Source: an uncultured Cellulophaga sp. (GTDB lineage: Bacteria > Bacteroidota > Bacteroidia > Flavobacteriales > Flavobacteriaceae). Taken from it: a DNA stretch of 64,000 nucleotides. Positions 1-8,567 of the stretch are shown here, piece after piece. The notes beneath the pieces were generated by a model that saw only the letters and a list, made by a program, of their open reading frames with translations, was not told where the DNA came from and searched no databases. How positions within the stretch are numbered: position 1 is the first letter of the stretch; every line of letters begins with the position of its first letter. The stretch is from assembly GCA_947492955.1 (NCBI GenBank), contig CANLOV010000002.1, positions 461,323-525,322 on the forward strand, read 5' to 3'. The position numbers and the translations under genes were made by a program.

Positions 1-371
1 CGCTTTAAAATTTTTGAAATAAAGAATACCTCAACAGATAAAAATAAAACCAAAGGAACTAACATTGAAAGCCTTTCTATTCTTGGGATTAGCAGATCTC
101 CAAGAACTACATCTTTAAATACAATTACAAAAAAAATAATTTTTAAAAATAATGCAGCTAAATAAACCAAGCCTAATTGGTTTTTTAAAATATCTGCATA
201 TGCTAAGTATGCAAACAACATACAAATGCCCAAAGAAAACAAATAATGATACAAATACATTTTACCTAAAGAGAAGGAAATAGTATTTTCTATAAAATAT
301 AAATGTGAATATTTTCCTAGAAGGAATAATAGTGTAAAAACAACTATGTATTGTATAAAAGATTTTAGCAA
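1..371 (-). CDS. DUF6168-like membrane protein, C-terminus cut by window edge
   Basis: The frame is open from just after the atpZ stop to the window edge and is therefore partial at its 3' end. The translated protein is very hydrophobic, with about four membrane segments (for example IVVFTLLFLLG near the start and a segment ending LVPLVLFLSVEVFF). Small four-helix proteins at this place, between atpZ and atpB in Flavobacteriaceae, are usually labelled DUF6168; the family call is from memory of context and hydropathy. No ATG is available upstream: the choices are TTG at 371, CTG at 374, or ATT at 383 overlapping the atpZ stop. TTG was taken as the most usual of these. The gene probably belongs to the ATP synthase operon; its function is unknown. 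Confidence 0.6.
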   Translation of the reverse strand, partial: MLKSFIQYIVVFTLLFLLGKYSHLYFIENTISFSLGKMYLYHYLFSLGICMLFAYLAYADILKNQLGLVYLAALFLKIIFFVIVFKDVVLGDLLIPRIERLSMLVPLVLFLSVEVFFISKILK

Positions 372-375
372 CAGT

Positions 376-603
376 TTATGAATTAAGTTTATTTGCCTTA
401 ACGATTAAGGTATATGTAGATAAAAAAATCGCCAACAAAGTTACTGAAATTTCTAAAAAACTGGTGCTAAATTTTTGATCTAGCCAAGTACCTAACAAAT
501 TACCCAAATAGATGGTTACACCCATTTGGATTCCTATTCCTGAAAGTTTAGCTGCTGTTTGTAAAGCCCCGTTGCCTTTCTTAGGATGCTTTTGCAGTTT
601 CAT
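376..603 (-). CDS. atpZ: AtpZ/AtpI-family F0F1 ATP synthase accessory protein
   Basis: This is a 75-residue protein with a basic N-terminus and two membrane helices, about residues 23-40 and 50-68, separated by a short loop containing GTWLDQKF. Size, two-helix form and the G-rich first helix fit the AtpZ/AtpI family, which assists assembly of the ATP synthase c-ring or Mg/Ca handling. The next gene leftwards is a DUF6168-like protein, and atpB would be expected beyond the edge. The start overlaps the end of the bactofilin gene by 23 bp, so the two are probably translated from the same message. The family assignment is good; the exact role in this organism is inferred from the family. Confidence 0.8.
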   Translation of the reverse strand: MKLQKHPKKGNGALQTAAKLSGIGIQMGVTIYLGNLLGTWLDQKFSTSFLEISVTLLAIFLSTYTLIVKANKLNS

Positions 604-988
604 TTACTTTTTTAAAACTAGAAGCTCCACTTCCTTTCATAGAACAAGCGGCATTAAATGTAGCGCCTGGCTCTACTGCTAATTTAGAAACAGATACTGT
701 GCCATCTATAACTGCTGATGCTTTTAATGATAATAAGTCCGAAACTAATAACTCACCATTAAAGTTTCCTTCTATATCTGCATTTACACATTCTACTTTT
801 CCGTTAATATAACCACCTTTTCCTATAACTACCTTACCAGAGGTTTTTACGTTACCATCTAACTTTCCGTCTATTCTAAAATCGGCTTCTGAGACAATAT
901 CTCCTTTAATTTTTGTGTTTTTTTCAATTCTATTAGGTTGTCCTCCTAATTCTGTAGTAACTCTAGGCTTTTTGTTGTCTGAAAACAT
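581..988 (-). CDS. Bactofilin (polymer-forming cytoskeletal protein)
   Basis: A 135-residue protein with the bactofilin beta-helix core: short degenerate repeats of about 17-18 residues with regularly spaced glycines (IKGDIVSEADFRIDGKLDGNV, VVIGKGGYINGKVECVNADI, IEGNFNGELLVSDLLSL, AVIDGTVSVSKLAVEPGA), here seen as successive strands from about residue 27 to 115. Flexible polar tails flank the core, as is usual for the family. Bactofilins polymerise without nucleotide and act as membrane-linked scaffolds for cell shape or localisation of envelope machines. The gene sits between sprE and atpZ, overlapping atpZ, five bases after the sprE start region, so it is in one transcription unit with a type IX secretion component. 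Confidence 0.9.
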   Translation of the reverse strand: MFSDNKKPRVTTELGGQPNRIEKNTKIKGDIVSEADFRIDGKLDGNVKTSGKVVIGKGGYINGKVECVNADIEGNFNGELLVSDLLSLKASAVIDGTVSVSKLAVEPGATFNAACSMKGSGASSFKKVNETAKAS

Positions 989-993
989 GGCAT

Positions 994-3549
994 TTAAGGT
1001 TTTTGGGGATTATTATTTATATTTTTATACGCTTCTAAATTCTTGTGAACTTGTATTATCTTGTAGTTAGAAGATAAAACTACAAAATTATCATGATCAA
1101 CACGGTAATCTTTATTATTTTTTAATAATTCCGCATAGCCTAAAGCAAATTCTTTGTTTTTAAACCCATGTACTATTACAAATTGGTCTTCTAGATTGTA
1201 AATATCTTTAGATGCAGAAATTTTTCTATATCTTAAATCCTTGATAGATTTATTAATTGTTTCTAAAAGTTTTAGTGCTTTTTTATTTGCCACTATTTTA
1301 AACGGATATACTACTTTCCAGTTTCCTGATCCCGTAGCTCCTGTTTCCGAAGAAAACTCTTGTGTTTCTAATTTTGGCAACTGCTCTGCTACCATTTCTT
1401 GTGCTTTTTTACCTTCTGGATTGTTAGGATAATTTAAAGCCACATAATTTAAGGCCTCCTTAAATGCTTCAAAACCTTGAATTCTACCAATAGCATTTGC
1501 TTTTAGCATTTCAAACTTAGGAACTATTGGATCACCTGTATATTTACTAATATTTTCTTCTGCCTGCGTAATAACCTGTATATATTCTTGGTTTTTATAC
1601 TTTTTATAGAGCTCTCCGTATTTAGCACTTGGGCTATCTGTACTATTTGCTAAAACTGCTTGTGGATTTAACAGAATTTCTGCATAACGAGAATCTGGAT
1701 GATTTTTTATAATATCTTCCTTCATAGTTGCCATTAACGGACTACCAGATTCTTCATATATTTTAAACAGATTATATTTTGATGGAAGCACTAAACGCTC
1801 TTCTGGGTTAGAGTCTAAAACACTATTTAATTTATTAGCTGCCAAAAGGTTTTCTTTAAACTTCTCTTTATATATAAGTCCTAGTTGATAATTAGCAAAA
1901 TTAAGTTCTGTTTGTAAACTATCTATTACCTTTTTATCTGTAGGTATCTGTTGCACATAATAGTCTACAGAATATTTCTCTTGGTCTGTAGGCTCATTAT
2001 CTTCTGTTGCACTAATTTCTTCTCCTGTAGCTTCGGAAATTTGAACTGTATTTTTATTAGACCAACGCCAATCGTCTTCTAACACACGATCTCCCCATTT
2101 AGCTTTAAAATCGTTCTTTCCGTAACCTAAACTTGTAATATTATAAAAATAGAATTTACCTTTATTTGCTTTACCACCTTTGGTATTTGCAAAAGCATTA
2201 ATCCCTGCTGTTACTCTTTTTTCTTCCTTTTTTGCCGCTGCTATATCTGCCGCCTTTAGCTCATCTATATAAGAATTGTAATACGCTATTTGTTTTTCTT
2301 TTGGCATGTGGTATACCGTAATAACACTATCTGCATAGTGTGCAATATCTTCGTATGAAATTACATCTTCTAAGTTATCTAGTTTCTTTTTTATAGTACG
2401 ATACTTTTTTGTGTTTGTAGGTAAGTTGGTAAGCGTACTATCATAATAAGCTCCTGCTATTTTATATTCGTTCTCATCAAAATTATATGTAGCCAGGTTC
2501 TCATAGTTTAAAGCATTTAATAAAGGCTCGTTCTGTGTTGCTCTCAACGATTTATTATAATAAGCCAAGGCCAAACTATCTGATTCATTTTCTAAATGAT
2601 ATTCTGCGATTTGATGGTATATTTTATCTAAAAAAGGCCTGTTTTCTCTATTTTCTTCTAAATCTGTTAAGTACTCTAATAACTCCTCTTTATTTTCTGG
2701 GGTTATTTCTATATTTTTAATTTTTTGCAAATGCGCATTAATCATATAAATTCTAGGCGACTTTCTGTTTAAAGCAATTACTTTATCAAAAGCATAATTA
2801 GAACTGTCTTTATGGCCTAATTGATTGTATAATTGACCTATTATATAGTAGTATCTTCCTTTTTCTGGATTTTTTTTGGTGTATACAGATGCTAATTTTA
2901 ATTGTTGTATAGCTGTATCTGGTGCCTTTAAATTAATATATGCTTGCGCCATCATAGCCCTAGCATCGGCATACTCTTGATCTTTTAAGTCTTCGTATTT
3001 AAAAAGCTGTTTTAGATTTTTTAAAGCCAGCTCACTATTGTCTAATCGTATGTTTACTTTTTCTCTCCAAATAGTTGCTTCGTTTAACTTATCGCTTTCA
3101 GCATATTTTTTTAAAACATAATTAAAAGCTTCTAAAGCAGGAATATAACGTTGATCAAAATAACGAGCCTTTCCCAAAAGTAAAAAAGCCTCATCTATTT
3201 GTGGGTTTCGCTCAGTATCTTTTATATCCATACTGTGCTTTTGTATGGCTTTAGTTGCTTTTTCTTCTGCTAATAAAAATTTTGGGGTATTATTTTCAGA
3301 ATCTAACTTAATTTCATCGGTAACTTCTAAACGCTCTATAGGCAAGATTTCCCAATAGTTATCTTTAAAAGAAGCATTTAGCTCTTCTCTACCTTCTTCA
3401 AAAGCAATATTACCGTTATACAACGTATTGTATTTGGTATTTAAAGCATGCCAATTGCGATTTATAAATTTGTCTTTTTTTACAGAACAAGCACTTAAAA
3501 CTAGTCCCATAAAAATGGCCGATAAAATAATTTTGTTTGTAAGCTTCAA
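994..3549 (-). CDS. sprE: SprE/PorW-type gliding and type IX secretion TPR lipoprotein
   Basis: An 851-residue lipoprotein. The N-terminus has a hydrophobic signal ending LSAC, with Cys21 as the lipidation site. The body contains many helix-turn-helix TPR-like units (for example ARYFDQRYIPALEAFNYVLKKY and IIGQLYNQLGHKDSSNYAFDKV), consistent with the TPR-rich SprE/PorW family. Early residues NWHALNTKYNTLYNGNIAFEEG are typical of this family. SprE in Flavobacterium and PorW in Porphyromonas are needed for type IX secretion and, in gliders, for motility; PorW is thought to connect the energised motor with the translocon. It is the likely first gene of the unit running through the bactofilin to atpZ. 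Assignment is confident, the start is set by the lipoprotein signal. Confidence 0.92.
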   Translation of the reverse strand: MKLTNKIILSAIFMGLVLSACSVKKDKFINRNWHALNTKYNTLYNGNIAFEEGREELNASFKDNYWEILPIERLEVTDEIKLDSENNTPKFLLAEEKATKAIQKHSMDIKDTERNPQIDEAFLLLGKARYFDQRYIPALEAFNYVLKKYAESDKLNEATIWREKVNIRLDNSELALKNLKQLFKYEDLKDQEYADARAMMAQAYINLKAPDTAIQQLKLASVYTKKNPEKGRYYYIIGQLYNQLGHKDSSNYAFDKVIALNRKSPRIYMINAHLQKIKNIEITPENKEELLEYLTDLEENRENRPFLDKIYHQIAEYHLENESDSLALAYYNKSLRATQNEPLLNALNYENLATYNFDENEYKIAGAYYDSTLTNLPTNTKKYRTIKKKLDNLEDVISYEDIAHYADSVITVYHMPKEKQIAYYNSYIDELKAADIAAAKKEEKRVTAGINAFANTKGGKANKGKFYFYNITSLGYGKNDFKAKWGDRVLEDDWRWSNKNTVQISEATGEEISATEDNEPTDQEKYSVDYYVQQIPTDKKVIDSLQTELNFANYQLGLIYKEKFKENLLAANKLNSVLDSNPEERLVLPSKYNLFKIYEESGSPLMATMKEDIIKNHPDSRYAEILLNPQAVLANSTDSPSAKYGELYKKYKNQEYIQVITQAEENISKYTGDPIVPKFEMLKANAIGRIQGFEAFKEALNYVALNYPNNPEGKKAQEMVAEQLPKLETQEFSSETGATGSGNWKVVYPFKIVANKKALKLLETINKSIKDLRYRKISASKDIYNLEDQFVIVHGFKNKEFALGYAELLKNNKDYRVDHDNFVVLSSNYKIIQVHKNLEAYKNINNNPQKP

Positions 3550-3785
3550 GATAGATATTATTCGTACGTGTAATTTAAACAGAAAAACCGTTAAATTATT
3601 ATACTTTTAAGTCAGTAAAATTAACTTTTTTTAATGAAGCAGATATAGGCATGTCTTGACAGACAATTTTTAATGGCTTATAAAAAACAAAATACCTATT
3701 ATTTATGAATAAAAATAGCTGTACTTATTCTTTGCTACAGACTGTTTCTGCTTTAAAGAATGTAAAATACAGCTATCTAGGGAAA

Positions 3786-4106
3786 CTATACTCTTAGTGT
3801 TCCTTCTTTTTCTAGATTAAATAAAAATCGACGTAATTGATGTACTGTATTTATAAATTGAGTAACATCATATTTTTTGTTTAGGTAATTTTCCTTTAAA
3901 TATCCTTCGCAAAAATAATCTATTGGTTGCTCTATATTTTTTCTAAATTCTGTAAGAACATGGTTAAAATTTAATGCAGGATGTTTTTCTTCATCCACAT
4001 CTACATGTATAATTTCATTTATTCTATCTGAAGAATAGCTAAAAATTTTGGGTAAACCTCTTTCGTCTAACTCCTCGTAATCTTCATTTGTATAGCTGTA
4101 GTTCAT
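3786..4106 (-). CDS. Hypothetical protein, acidic, 106 aa
   Basis: I do not recognise this protein. It is soluble, rich in acidic and aromatic residues, with no signal peptide or membrane segment. The C-terminal part (FINTVHQLRRFLFNLEKEGTL) looks alpha-helical. It stands alone: about 175 bp separate it from the sprE start and about 350 bp from the ABC transporter gene upstream. Start at ATG gives the N-terminus MNYSYTNEDYEELDERG. The coding signal is reasonable (even composition, no low-complexity runs), and it is likely a lineage-specific gene of unknown role. Confidence 0.6.
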   Translation of the reverse strand: MNYSYTNEDYEELDERGLPKIFSYSSDRINEIIHVDVDEEKHPALNFNHVLTEFRKNIEQPIDYFCEGYLKENYLNKKYDVTQFINTVHQLRRFLFNLEKEGTLRV

Positions 4107-4459
4107 CTTAAATTTTATTAATATTGAATAAATATTTTCTTACAATTATAGAGTATTGAGAGGACAATTTAAGAAAACATTTTCCATGTAGACTACATAA
4201 AAACCTTAGACATTTTAAGGTTTTTATTTTTTAACAAAAAATTAAGGGAAATAATAGGTTATGATTAAAGCTTAAAAAAGCTTTTTATTTTCTTTAGCGT
4301 AGAAAAAAATAAAGAGTAATAGTCTGCCAAATACTATAACCATTACTAGTTTAAGTTATAGCGCAGTTAATTATGCTTGTCTAAAACATAATTATAAAAA
4401 TATAAAACAAGAGTACTATAACTAAATATTATTTTATAAAAACATGTTTTCTAGGCAAA
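4107..4459. other. Intergenic stretch with two hairpins
   Basis: No open frame of note is seen in this 353-bp AT-rich stretch. It holds two hairpins: the stronger one is listed separately as a terminator; the second, AAAGCTT-AAAA-AAGCTTT at 4267-4284, is followed on the plus strand by a T-rich run. The remainder is A/T-rich and presumably includes the promoter of the 106-aa gene. Confidence 0.5.
4199..4225 (-). terminator. Rho-independent terminator-like hairpin
   Basis: Perfect 10-bp stem AAAAACCTTA / TAAGGTTTTT around a 7-base loop. On either strand the stem ends in a T run. It most likely ends the minus-strand operon whose last gene is the ABC ATPase, about 235 bp upstream of it; the longer T tract is on the plus strand, so it could also work in that direction. 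Confidence 0.6.
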
Positions 4460-5155
4460 TTAACCTGCAAAAAAGCTTTCTAACTCTTGTAAAGTCTCTG
4501 TAGAAGTTTGTATATCCTTTACAATTTCTCCTTTATTAAGGACTACAATACGTTCGCAAACTTCGGTTACATGCATTAAATCGTGACTAGATACTAAAAC
4601 TGTTATATTTTTATTCTCTGCCAAATCTTTAATAATTTGCTTTAACCGTATTTGTGTTGTAGGGTCTAAATTTGCAAAAGGCTCATCTAAAATAATTACC
4701 TCTGGGCTACCAATAAAAGATGCTACAATACCTGCTTTTTTTTGATTTCCTTTAGATAAATCTCTTAAATATTTTTTTTGACCTAGGATTTCGCCATGAA
4801 AAAAATCTTCATAATTAGCTAATAGTGCTTCTACATCTGCTTTATTCTGTCCTCTTAATTCGCCTATAAAATAAAAATACTCTTCTGGGGTTAGGTATCC
4901 TATTAAAAAACTCTCGTCTATAAAAGCAGAAGTAAAAGGTTTCCATTCTTCACTAGAGCTAACCTCAACACCATTATTTATAACAGAACCTGTTGTTGGC
5001 TGTATTAAGTCTAATAATAAACTAAATAGGGTAGTTTTGCCCGCTCCGTTATTACCTACAAGTCCAAAACTCTGTCCTTTCTGTATTTCTAAATCTGCTA
5101 AATTTAATACTGTTTTACCTCCGTATATTTTGGTAAGATTCTCTACTTTTATCAT
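4460..5155 (-). CDS. ABC transporter ATP-binding protein
   Basis: A 231-residue ABC ATPase with Walker A GNNGAGKT (34-41), signature LSKGN (133-137), Walker B VIILDEP (153-159) followed by the D-loop NLD, and a switch histidine in SSHD near residue 192. It is of the CcmA/NatA-like single-domain export type. The partner is most likely the DUF5687 membrane protein immediately upstream (30 bp). The pair closes an operon that begins with a PadR regulator and four HAAS-like membrane proteins, so it may be an exporter or a lipid/peptide stress-response transporter. Substrate unknown. Confidence 0.9.
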   Translation of the reverse strand: MIKVENLTKIYGGKTVLNLADLEIQKGQSFGLVGNNGAGKTTLFSLLLDLIQPTTGSVINNGVEVSSSEEWKPFTSAFIDESFLIGYLTPEEYFYFIGELRGQNKADVEALLANYEDFFHGEILGQKKYLRDLSKGNQKKAGIVASFIGSPEVIILDEPFANLDPTTQIRLKQIIKDLAENKNITVLVSSHDLMHVTEVCERIVVLNKGEIVKDIQTSTETLQELESFFAG

Positions 5156-5185
5156 ACTATTACTTTTAACTTAAAAAGGAAATGG

Positions 5186-6655
5186 TTAATTATTTTGTTC
5201 CTTAAAGCCTGCAATCATTACATACTTTTTCTTTCTATACAATTCTGTTATTTTATCTAAGAGTGGTTTTCTTAACAAAAATCCTATAATACCTAAAACA
5301 GAAAGTACCGCCAGTGCAACTTCTAAAGACACTAAATAATTAAGACCTGCATAGATAATCATTGGAATACAAAACAAGGGTAAACCAACTATTAATTGCG
5401 CAGCACTCATCCCCTGTGTATTCCCCATGGCGCTTTTTGCTAAATCTATTCGTTTTTTATTTTTAGACCCAAAATATAATACTACAGGAATATTAACTCC
5501 TAAATTATACAATGCGCAACTTACATTAATGGCAAGTGCTTGCCAACCAAAATACACATAGGGTACAGACAATATTGTCATTACCAATATACTCACAGAA
5601 ATTAATCCTGCTTTAGATTCTAAATATTTACGCAAGGGTATATTCTGAGACATCATCATACTATAGTATTCACTATCCCATGCTGGTATAAACTGTCCAA
5701 AATTCATTAAAAATATGCCCGTTATAAAAATGCCACAAAACACCATCATATAAGACATGCTAGAAAATTGATCATTTAGATAAAAAATTAGTCCATAAAA
5801 AATCATTAGAAGCGACATAAAGACCTGCATTTTGGTTCGCTTGTTTCTCCATATTAATTTTAAATCTAACCTAAGAAAAGGCGCTATAGCACCAAATCTT
5901 TTGGTCCAAGACATATCTTTTGTTTCTACCTCAGAAATTTTTTCTTTTATAGAAGCATCTAAATAAATCCTATTTCTTAAATAATTAAAATTAGAACCAT
6001 ATGTACCTAAAAGCACCGCTAATGGTGCTACAAAAGCTGCCGGATACTTATACAAAGTATAAAATGCTATTCTAAAGTTCTCGGTAACTGGCGCCAAATT
6101 AAAATAATGTACCCCATAAAGCACCAATGCTATACCTGCAATTATAAATAAGGCTTTATCGCTTTTATTTATAATAAAATTAATGTAGTTAAGAGAGAGT
6201 ATTATACAGACAATAGATAAGAACCAGAAAATAACGTTTACTACGGCATATCCTTGAAAAAGCAACACAACTGCAAAAGGAATAAAAATAAATAAGGATA
6301 TAAAATTAAAGAATGATAATCCTGATTTGCCTAGAATATACTTTGTAACTATATCTTTTTTTACAGGAAGTATAAGCATAGGCTTTACATCCATAACTGG
6401 AAGTTTTTGCATAAAATACCTAAAAACTAACTCAAAAAGAATCCAATAGATAAGATACTCGCTTACTTTTTGTACAGGATCTACATCCGGAAAAAATTTC
6501 TTTAGTGCAAAAAACATTCCTGCTCCCATACTAACGGCTCCAAAAAGCATCCAAATACCTAAAAAAATCATAAAGATTTTTACGGCCAATTGTTTTCCAA
6601 AACTAGATGATCTGGTAATTGCTTTCCATTCTAGTTTAATAAAATTTTTAAACAT
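5186..6655 (-). CDS. DUF5687 family membrane protein, probable ABC permease
   Basis: A large integral membrane protein of about 489 residues from the chosen start MFKNFIKLEW; a longer start 21 bp upstream (MQYKKPT) is possible but adds nothing family-like. The sequence shows about ten to twelve hydrophobic helices and a cytoplasmic charged loop around residues 235-270 (SEVETKDMSWTKRFG, then LDLKLIWRNKRTK), a pattern seen in ABC-2-type permeases that are duplicated in two halves, each starting with an amphipathic helix followed by a basic patch (LEWKAITRS; LDLKLIWRNKR). DUF5687 proteins regularly pair with an ABC ATPase, as here. Substrate unknown. Confidence 0.8.
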   Translation of the reverse strand: MFKNFIKLEWKAITRSSSFGKQLAVKIFMIFLGIWMLFGAVSMGAGMFFALKKFFPDVDPVQKVSEYLIYWILFELVFRYFMQKLPVMDVKPMLILPVKKDIVTKYILGKSGLSFFNFISLFIFIPFAVVLLFQGYAVVNVIFWFLSIVCIILSLNYINFIINKSDKALFIIAGIALVLYGVHYFNLAPVTENFRIAFYTLYKYPAAFVAPLAVLLGTYGSNFNYLRNRIYLDASIKEKISEVETKDMSWTKRFGAIAPFLRLDLKLIWRNKRTKMQVFMSLLMIFYGLIFYLNDQFSSMSYMMVFCGIFITGIFLMNFGQFIPAWDSEYYSMMMSQNIPLRKYLESKAGLISVSILVMTILSVPYVYFGWQALAINVSCALYNLGVNIPVVLYFGSKNKKRIDLAKSAMGNTQGMSAAQLIVGLPLFCIPMIIYAGLNYLVSLEVALAVLSVLGIIGFLLRKPLLDKITELYRKKKYVMIAGFKEQNN

Positions 6656-6706
6656 GGTTGGTTTTTTATATTGCATTAGTATAACAAACTCAAAATTTGT
6701 TACACA

Positions 6707-7426
6707 TTAAATGATATTATATTCTGGATAAGTTTTTAAAAGTAACTCTTCTGCTTTTGACGGAATTACAAAAGCGATTATGTAAGACAAGATAAATAAA
6801 CAACTAATGAGTGCGGCAAAGAAAAAATCTACATAAATAATAGCACCTAAAAAATCTTTAAAGACTACAATATTTAATGATGAATTAATAACTATAGCTA
6901 ATAAATTAACCACATTAACGTAAGTAACTAGAGAATATATTTGTTCTTTTAGCATCCACTTTTTAGTGTCTTTTAAAATTTCTGATTTATATTTCTTTTG
7001 ATTTATATAGGTAAATACAAATAGTAACACTACTATAAAGTACAGTATATATACATATAAATTCTGCTTATAATTAGCTGTCACTTTATTAAATATAAAG
7101 GTTAGCGTAGCTATTAAAGTAATACTAATTATAATCTTTGGTATGCTAAAATAGGATTTAAAAAAGCTGAAAATTATTTTTCCATAACGTAGTGCCATGG
7201 CATTTTTACGTTTTAAAATAATGTTTTCAAAACCATGTACTCCGAACTTTTTAAATTCTAAACTTAATGCTTCTTTAAATGATATATTAGGGTGCAATAG
7301 CATTTGCTCTTCTATACCATTAGCCAAATGATCTACAAGTTCGGTTTGTAAATCGTAATGTTCTACATAATGTTTACGTGTAAAACTATATAACTCTTGT
7401 ATTTGAGAAGCATTAAGTTTAGTCAT
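6707..7426 (-). CDS. HAAS-like small membrane protein, paralogue 4
   Basis: A 239-residue protein with a soluble alpha-helical N-terminal part of about 85 residues and four predicted membrane helices after it. The N-terminal part carries the element shared by four genes of this operon: a start helix (LNASQIQELYSFTRKHYVEHYDL), then ELVDHLANGIEEQM and a second helix with SFKEALSLEFKKFG. The pattern (two helices with a conserved DHhxxxIE) and the association with a PadR regulator resemble the HAAS/DUF1700 type of signalling protein, but this is my structural inference. It directly abuts the DUF2059 gene upstream (1 bp) and precedes the permease. Function unknown. Confidence 0.75.
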   Translation of the reverse strand: MTKLNASQIQELYSFTRKHYVEHYDLQTELVDHLANGIEEQMLLHPNISFKEALSLEFKKFGVHGFENIILKRKNAMALRYGKIIFSFFKSYFSIPKIIISITLIATLTFIFNKVTANYKQNLYVYILYFIVVLLFVFTYINQKKYKSEILKDTKKWMLKEQIYSLVTYVNVVNLLAIVINSSLNIVVFKDFLGAIIYVDFFFAALISCLFILSYIIAFVIPSKAEELLLKTYPEYNII

Positions 7427-7427
7427 T

Positions 7428-7841
7428 CTACTGGTACTTCTGAGCTATTTGTTGTAATTCCATTCCCCAATTTTGTCCTAATGCCATTCCTTTTTGCATT
7501 AGCATCATTTGCTTAGATGCCATTTTTTTTCCTAAATCGGAATTGTAAAATTTAACTAGTTCTTTTATTTCCGCTTCTGTAAATTCTTCCATATACATAG
7601 CAGCCATTTTTGTATATAAAACATCTACACTTTCTGCGGCCTCCTTAGCATAAGATTCTTTATTTTCTTCTTTAACCATTGCTCCCAATTGTGTTACTAC
7701 CTGTTCAAAAGCAGCTCCTGCACCCGTAAGTTTTAAAAAAGTAATTGTTTCTGCCTCAAACGCTTTGTTTTCTTGTGCTTTAACAAATGATGTTGATGCT
7801 ACGAATAAGCAAATAAATAAGATACCTTTTTTAATGTTCAT
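7428..7841 (-). CDS. DUF2059 family secreted protein
   Basis: A 137-residue protein with a signal peptide (hydrophobic residues 6-20, cleavage likely after VKAQ) followed by a helical DUF2059-type domain: paired helices with the family-like segment FTEAEIKELVKFYNSDLGKK, then MASKQMMLMQKGM. Proteins of this family are periplasmic or exported and of unknown function. The gene interrupts the series of HAAS-like genes: three lie upstream and one downstream. An 81-bp gap precedes it, enough for a secondary promoter. Confidence 0.85.
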   Translation of the reverse strand: MNIKKGILFICLFVASTSFVKAQENKAFEAETITFLKLTGAGAAFEQVVTQLGAMVKEENKESYAKEAAESVDVLYTKMAAMYMEEFTEAEIKELVKFYNSDLGKKMASKQMMLMQKGMALGQNWGMELQQIAQKYQ

Positions 7842-7922
7842 GTAATTTTAATTTAAGTATTTGTATTAATGTTTAATTGTTTACTTTTTTTAATATTATA
7901 TAGTTGAGTTTTTATACCATAA

Positions 7923-8567
7923 TTATGTTGTAATAAGCGAATACTTTCTTCTTATCTCTTTGTTTTTTTGAAATAAAGTCACTAAAAATATTAGGTTTAA
8001 GGAAATTAAAAAGATGGTAATACTATCTACAAGTAATGGCACGTAGTTATAAAACCGTGGTTTTTGCAAACTATAATCGAATAGAAAATATATTATGGGA
8101 TTAACAATTGCCAATGGCATAGCAAGAAACTCAATAACCGAGAATTTATTTTTTCTATTAAAATACTTTAACATACAAAATATTACCGCGGTAAAAATGT
8201 TTGTTCCAAAAACAATCTTATTATTAGGGAATTCAGTAGCTGTAAAATCTTCCCACTTAAACACTAAAAGAGAAACTATCACTACTAATGCAACAGCATA
8301 TGGTTTTGTAAAATTCCGTAGCAATATAACTATTGATTTATACTTTAATTCCTTTTTCTGACTCTCAAAAGATTGTATTAATCCTTTCTTATGCACCACC
8401 ATATAATCTTTAAAGGCATCATAAAAATTAAGGTTTTCTTGCTGCATTTTAGCCTCAATAGCGTTTGCTACATGATCTAACATTTCCATGCGTATATCTA
8501 TAAATTCTATATCCGATTTTTTTAGATACGCATCTATAAAAGCAATATTTTCTTTTGTTAAGTTCAT
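7923..8567 (-). CDS. HAAS-like small membrane protein, paralogue 3
   Basis: A 214-residue protein with the same architecture as its neighbours: N-terminal helix LTKENIAFIDAYLKKSDIEF, conserved IDIRMEMLDHVANAIEAKM, a helix containing NFYDAFKDYMVVHKKG, then four hydrophobic helices from about residue 85. Its start overlaps the stop of the preceding paralogue by four bases (ATGA type), which means tight translational coupling. Function unknown; the HAAS-type reading is an inference from fold pattern and from the PadR gene at the head of the operon. Confidence 0.75.
   Translation of the reverse strand: MNLTKENIAFIDAYLKKSDIEFIDIRMEMLDHVANAIEAKMQQENLNFYDAFKDYMVVHKKGLIQSFESQKKELKYKSIVILLRNFTKPYAVALVVIVSLLVFKWEDFTATEFPNNKIVFGTNIFTAVIFCMLKYFNRKNKFSVIEFLAMPLAIVNPIIYFLFDYSLQKPRFYNYVPLLVDSITIFLISLNLIFLVTLFQKNKEIRRKYSLITT

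Noticed and set aside
1241..1432. 63-codon plus-strand frame inside sprE
   Set aside because: It lies antisense within a well-supported coding gene and gives no recognisable protein; a shadow frame.
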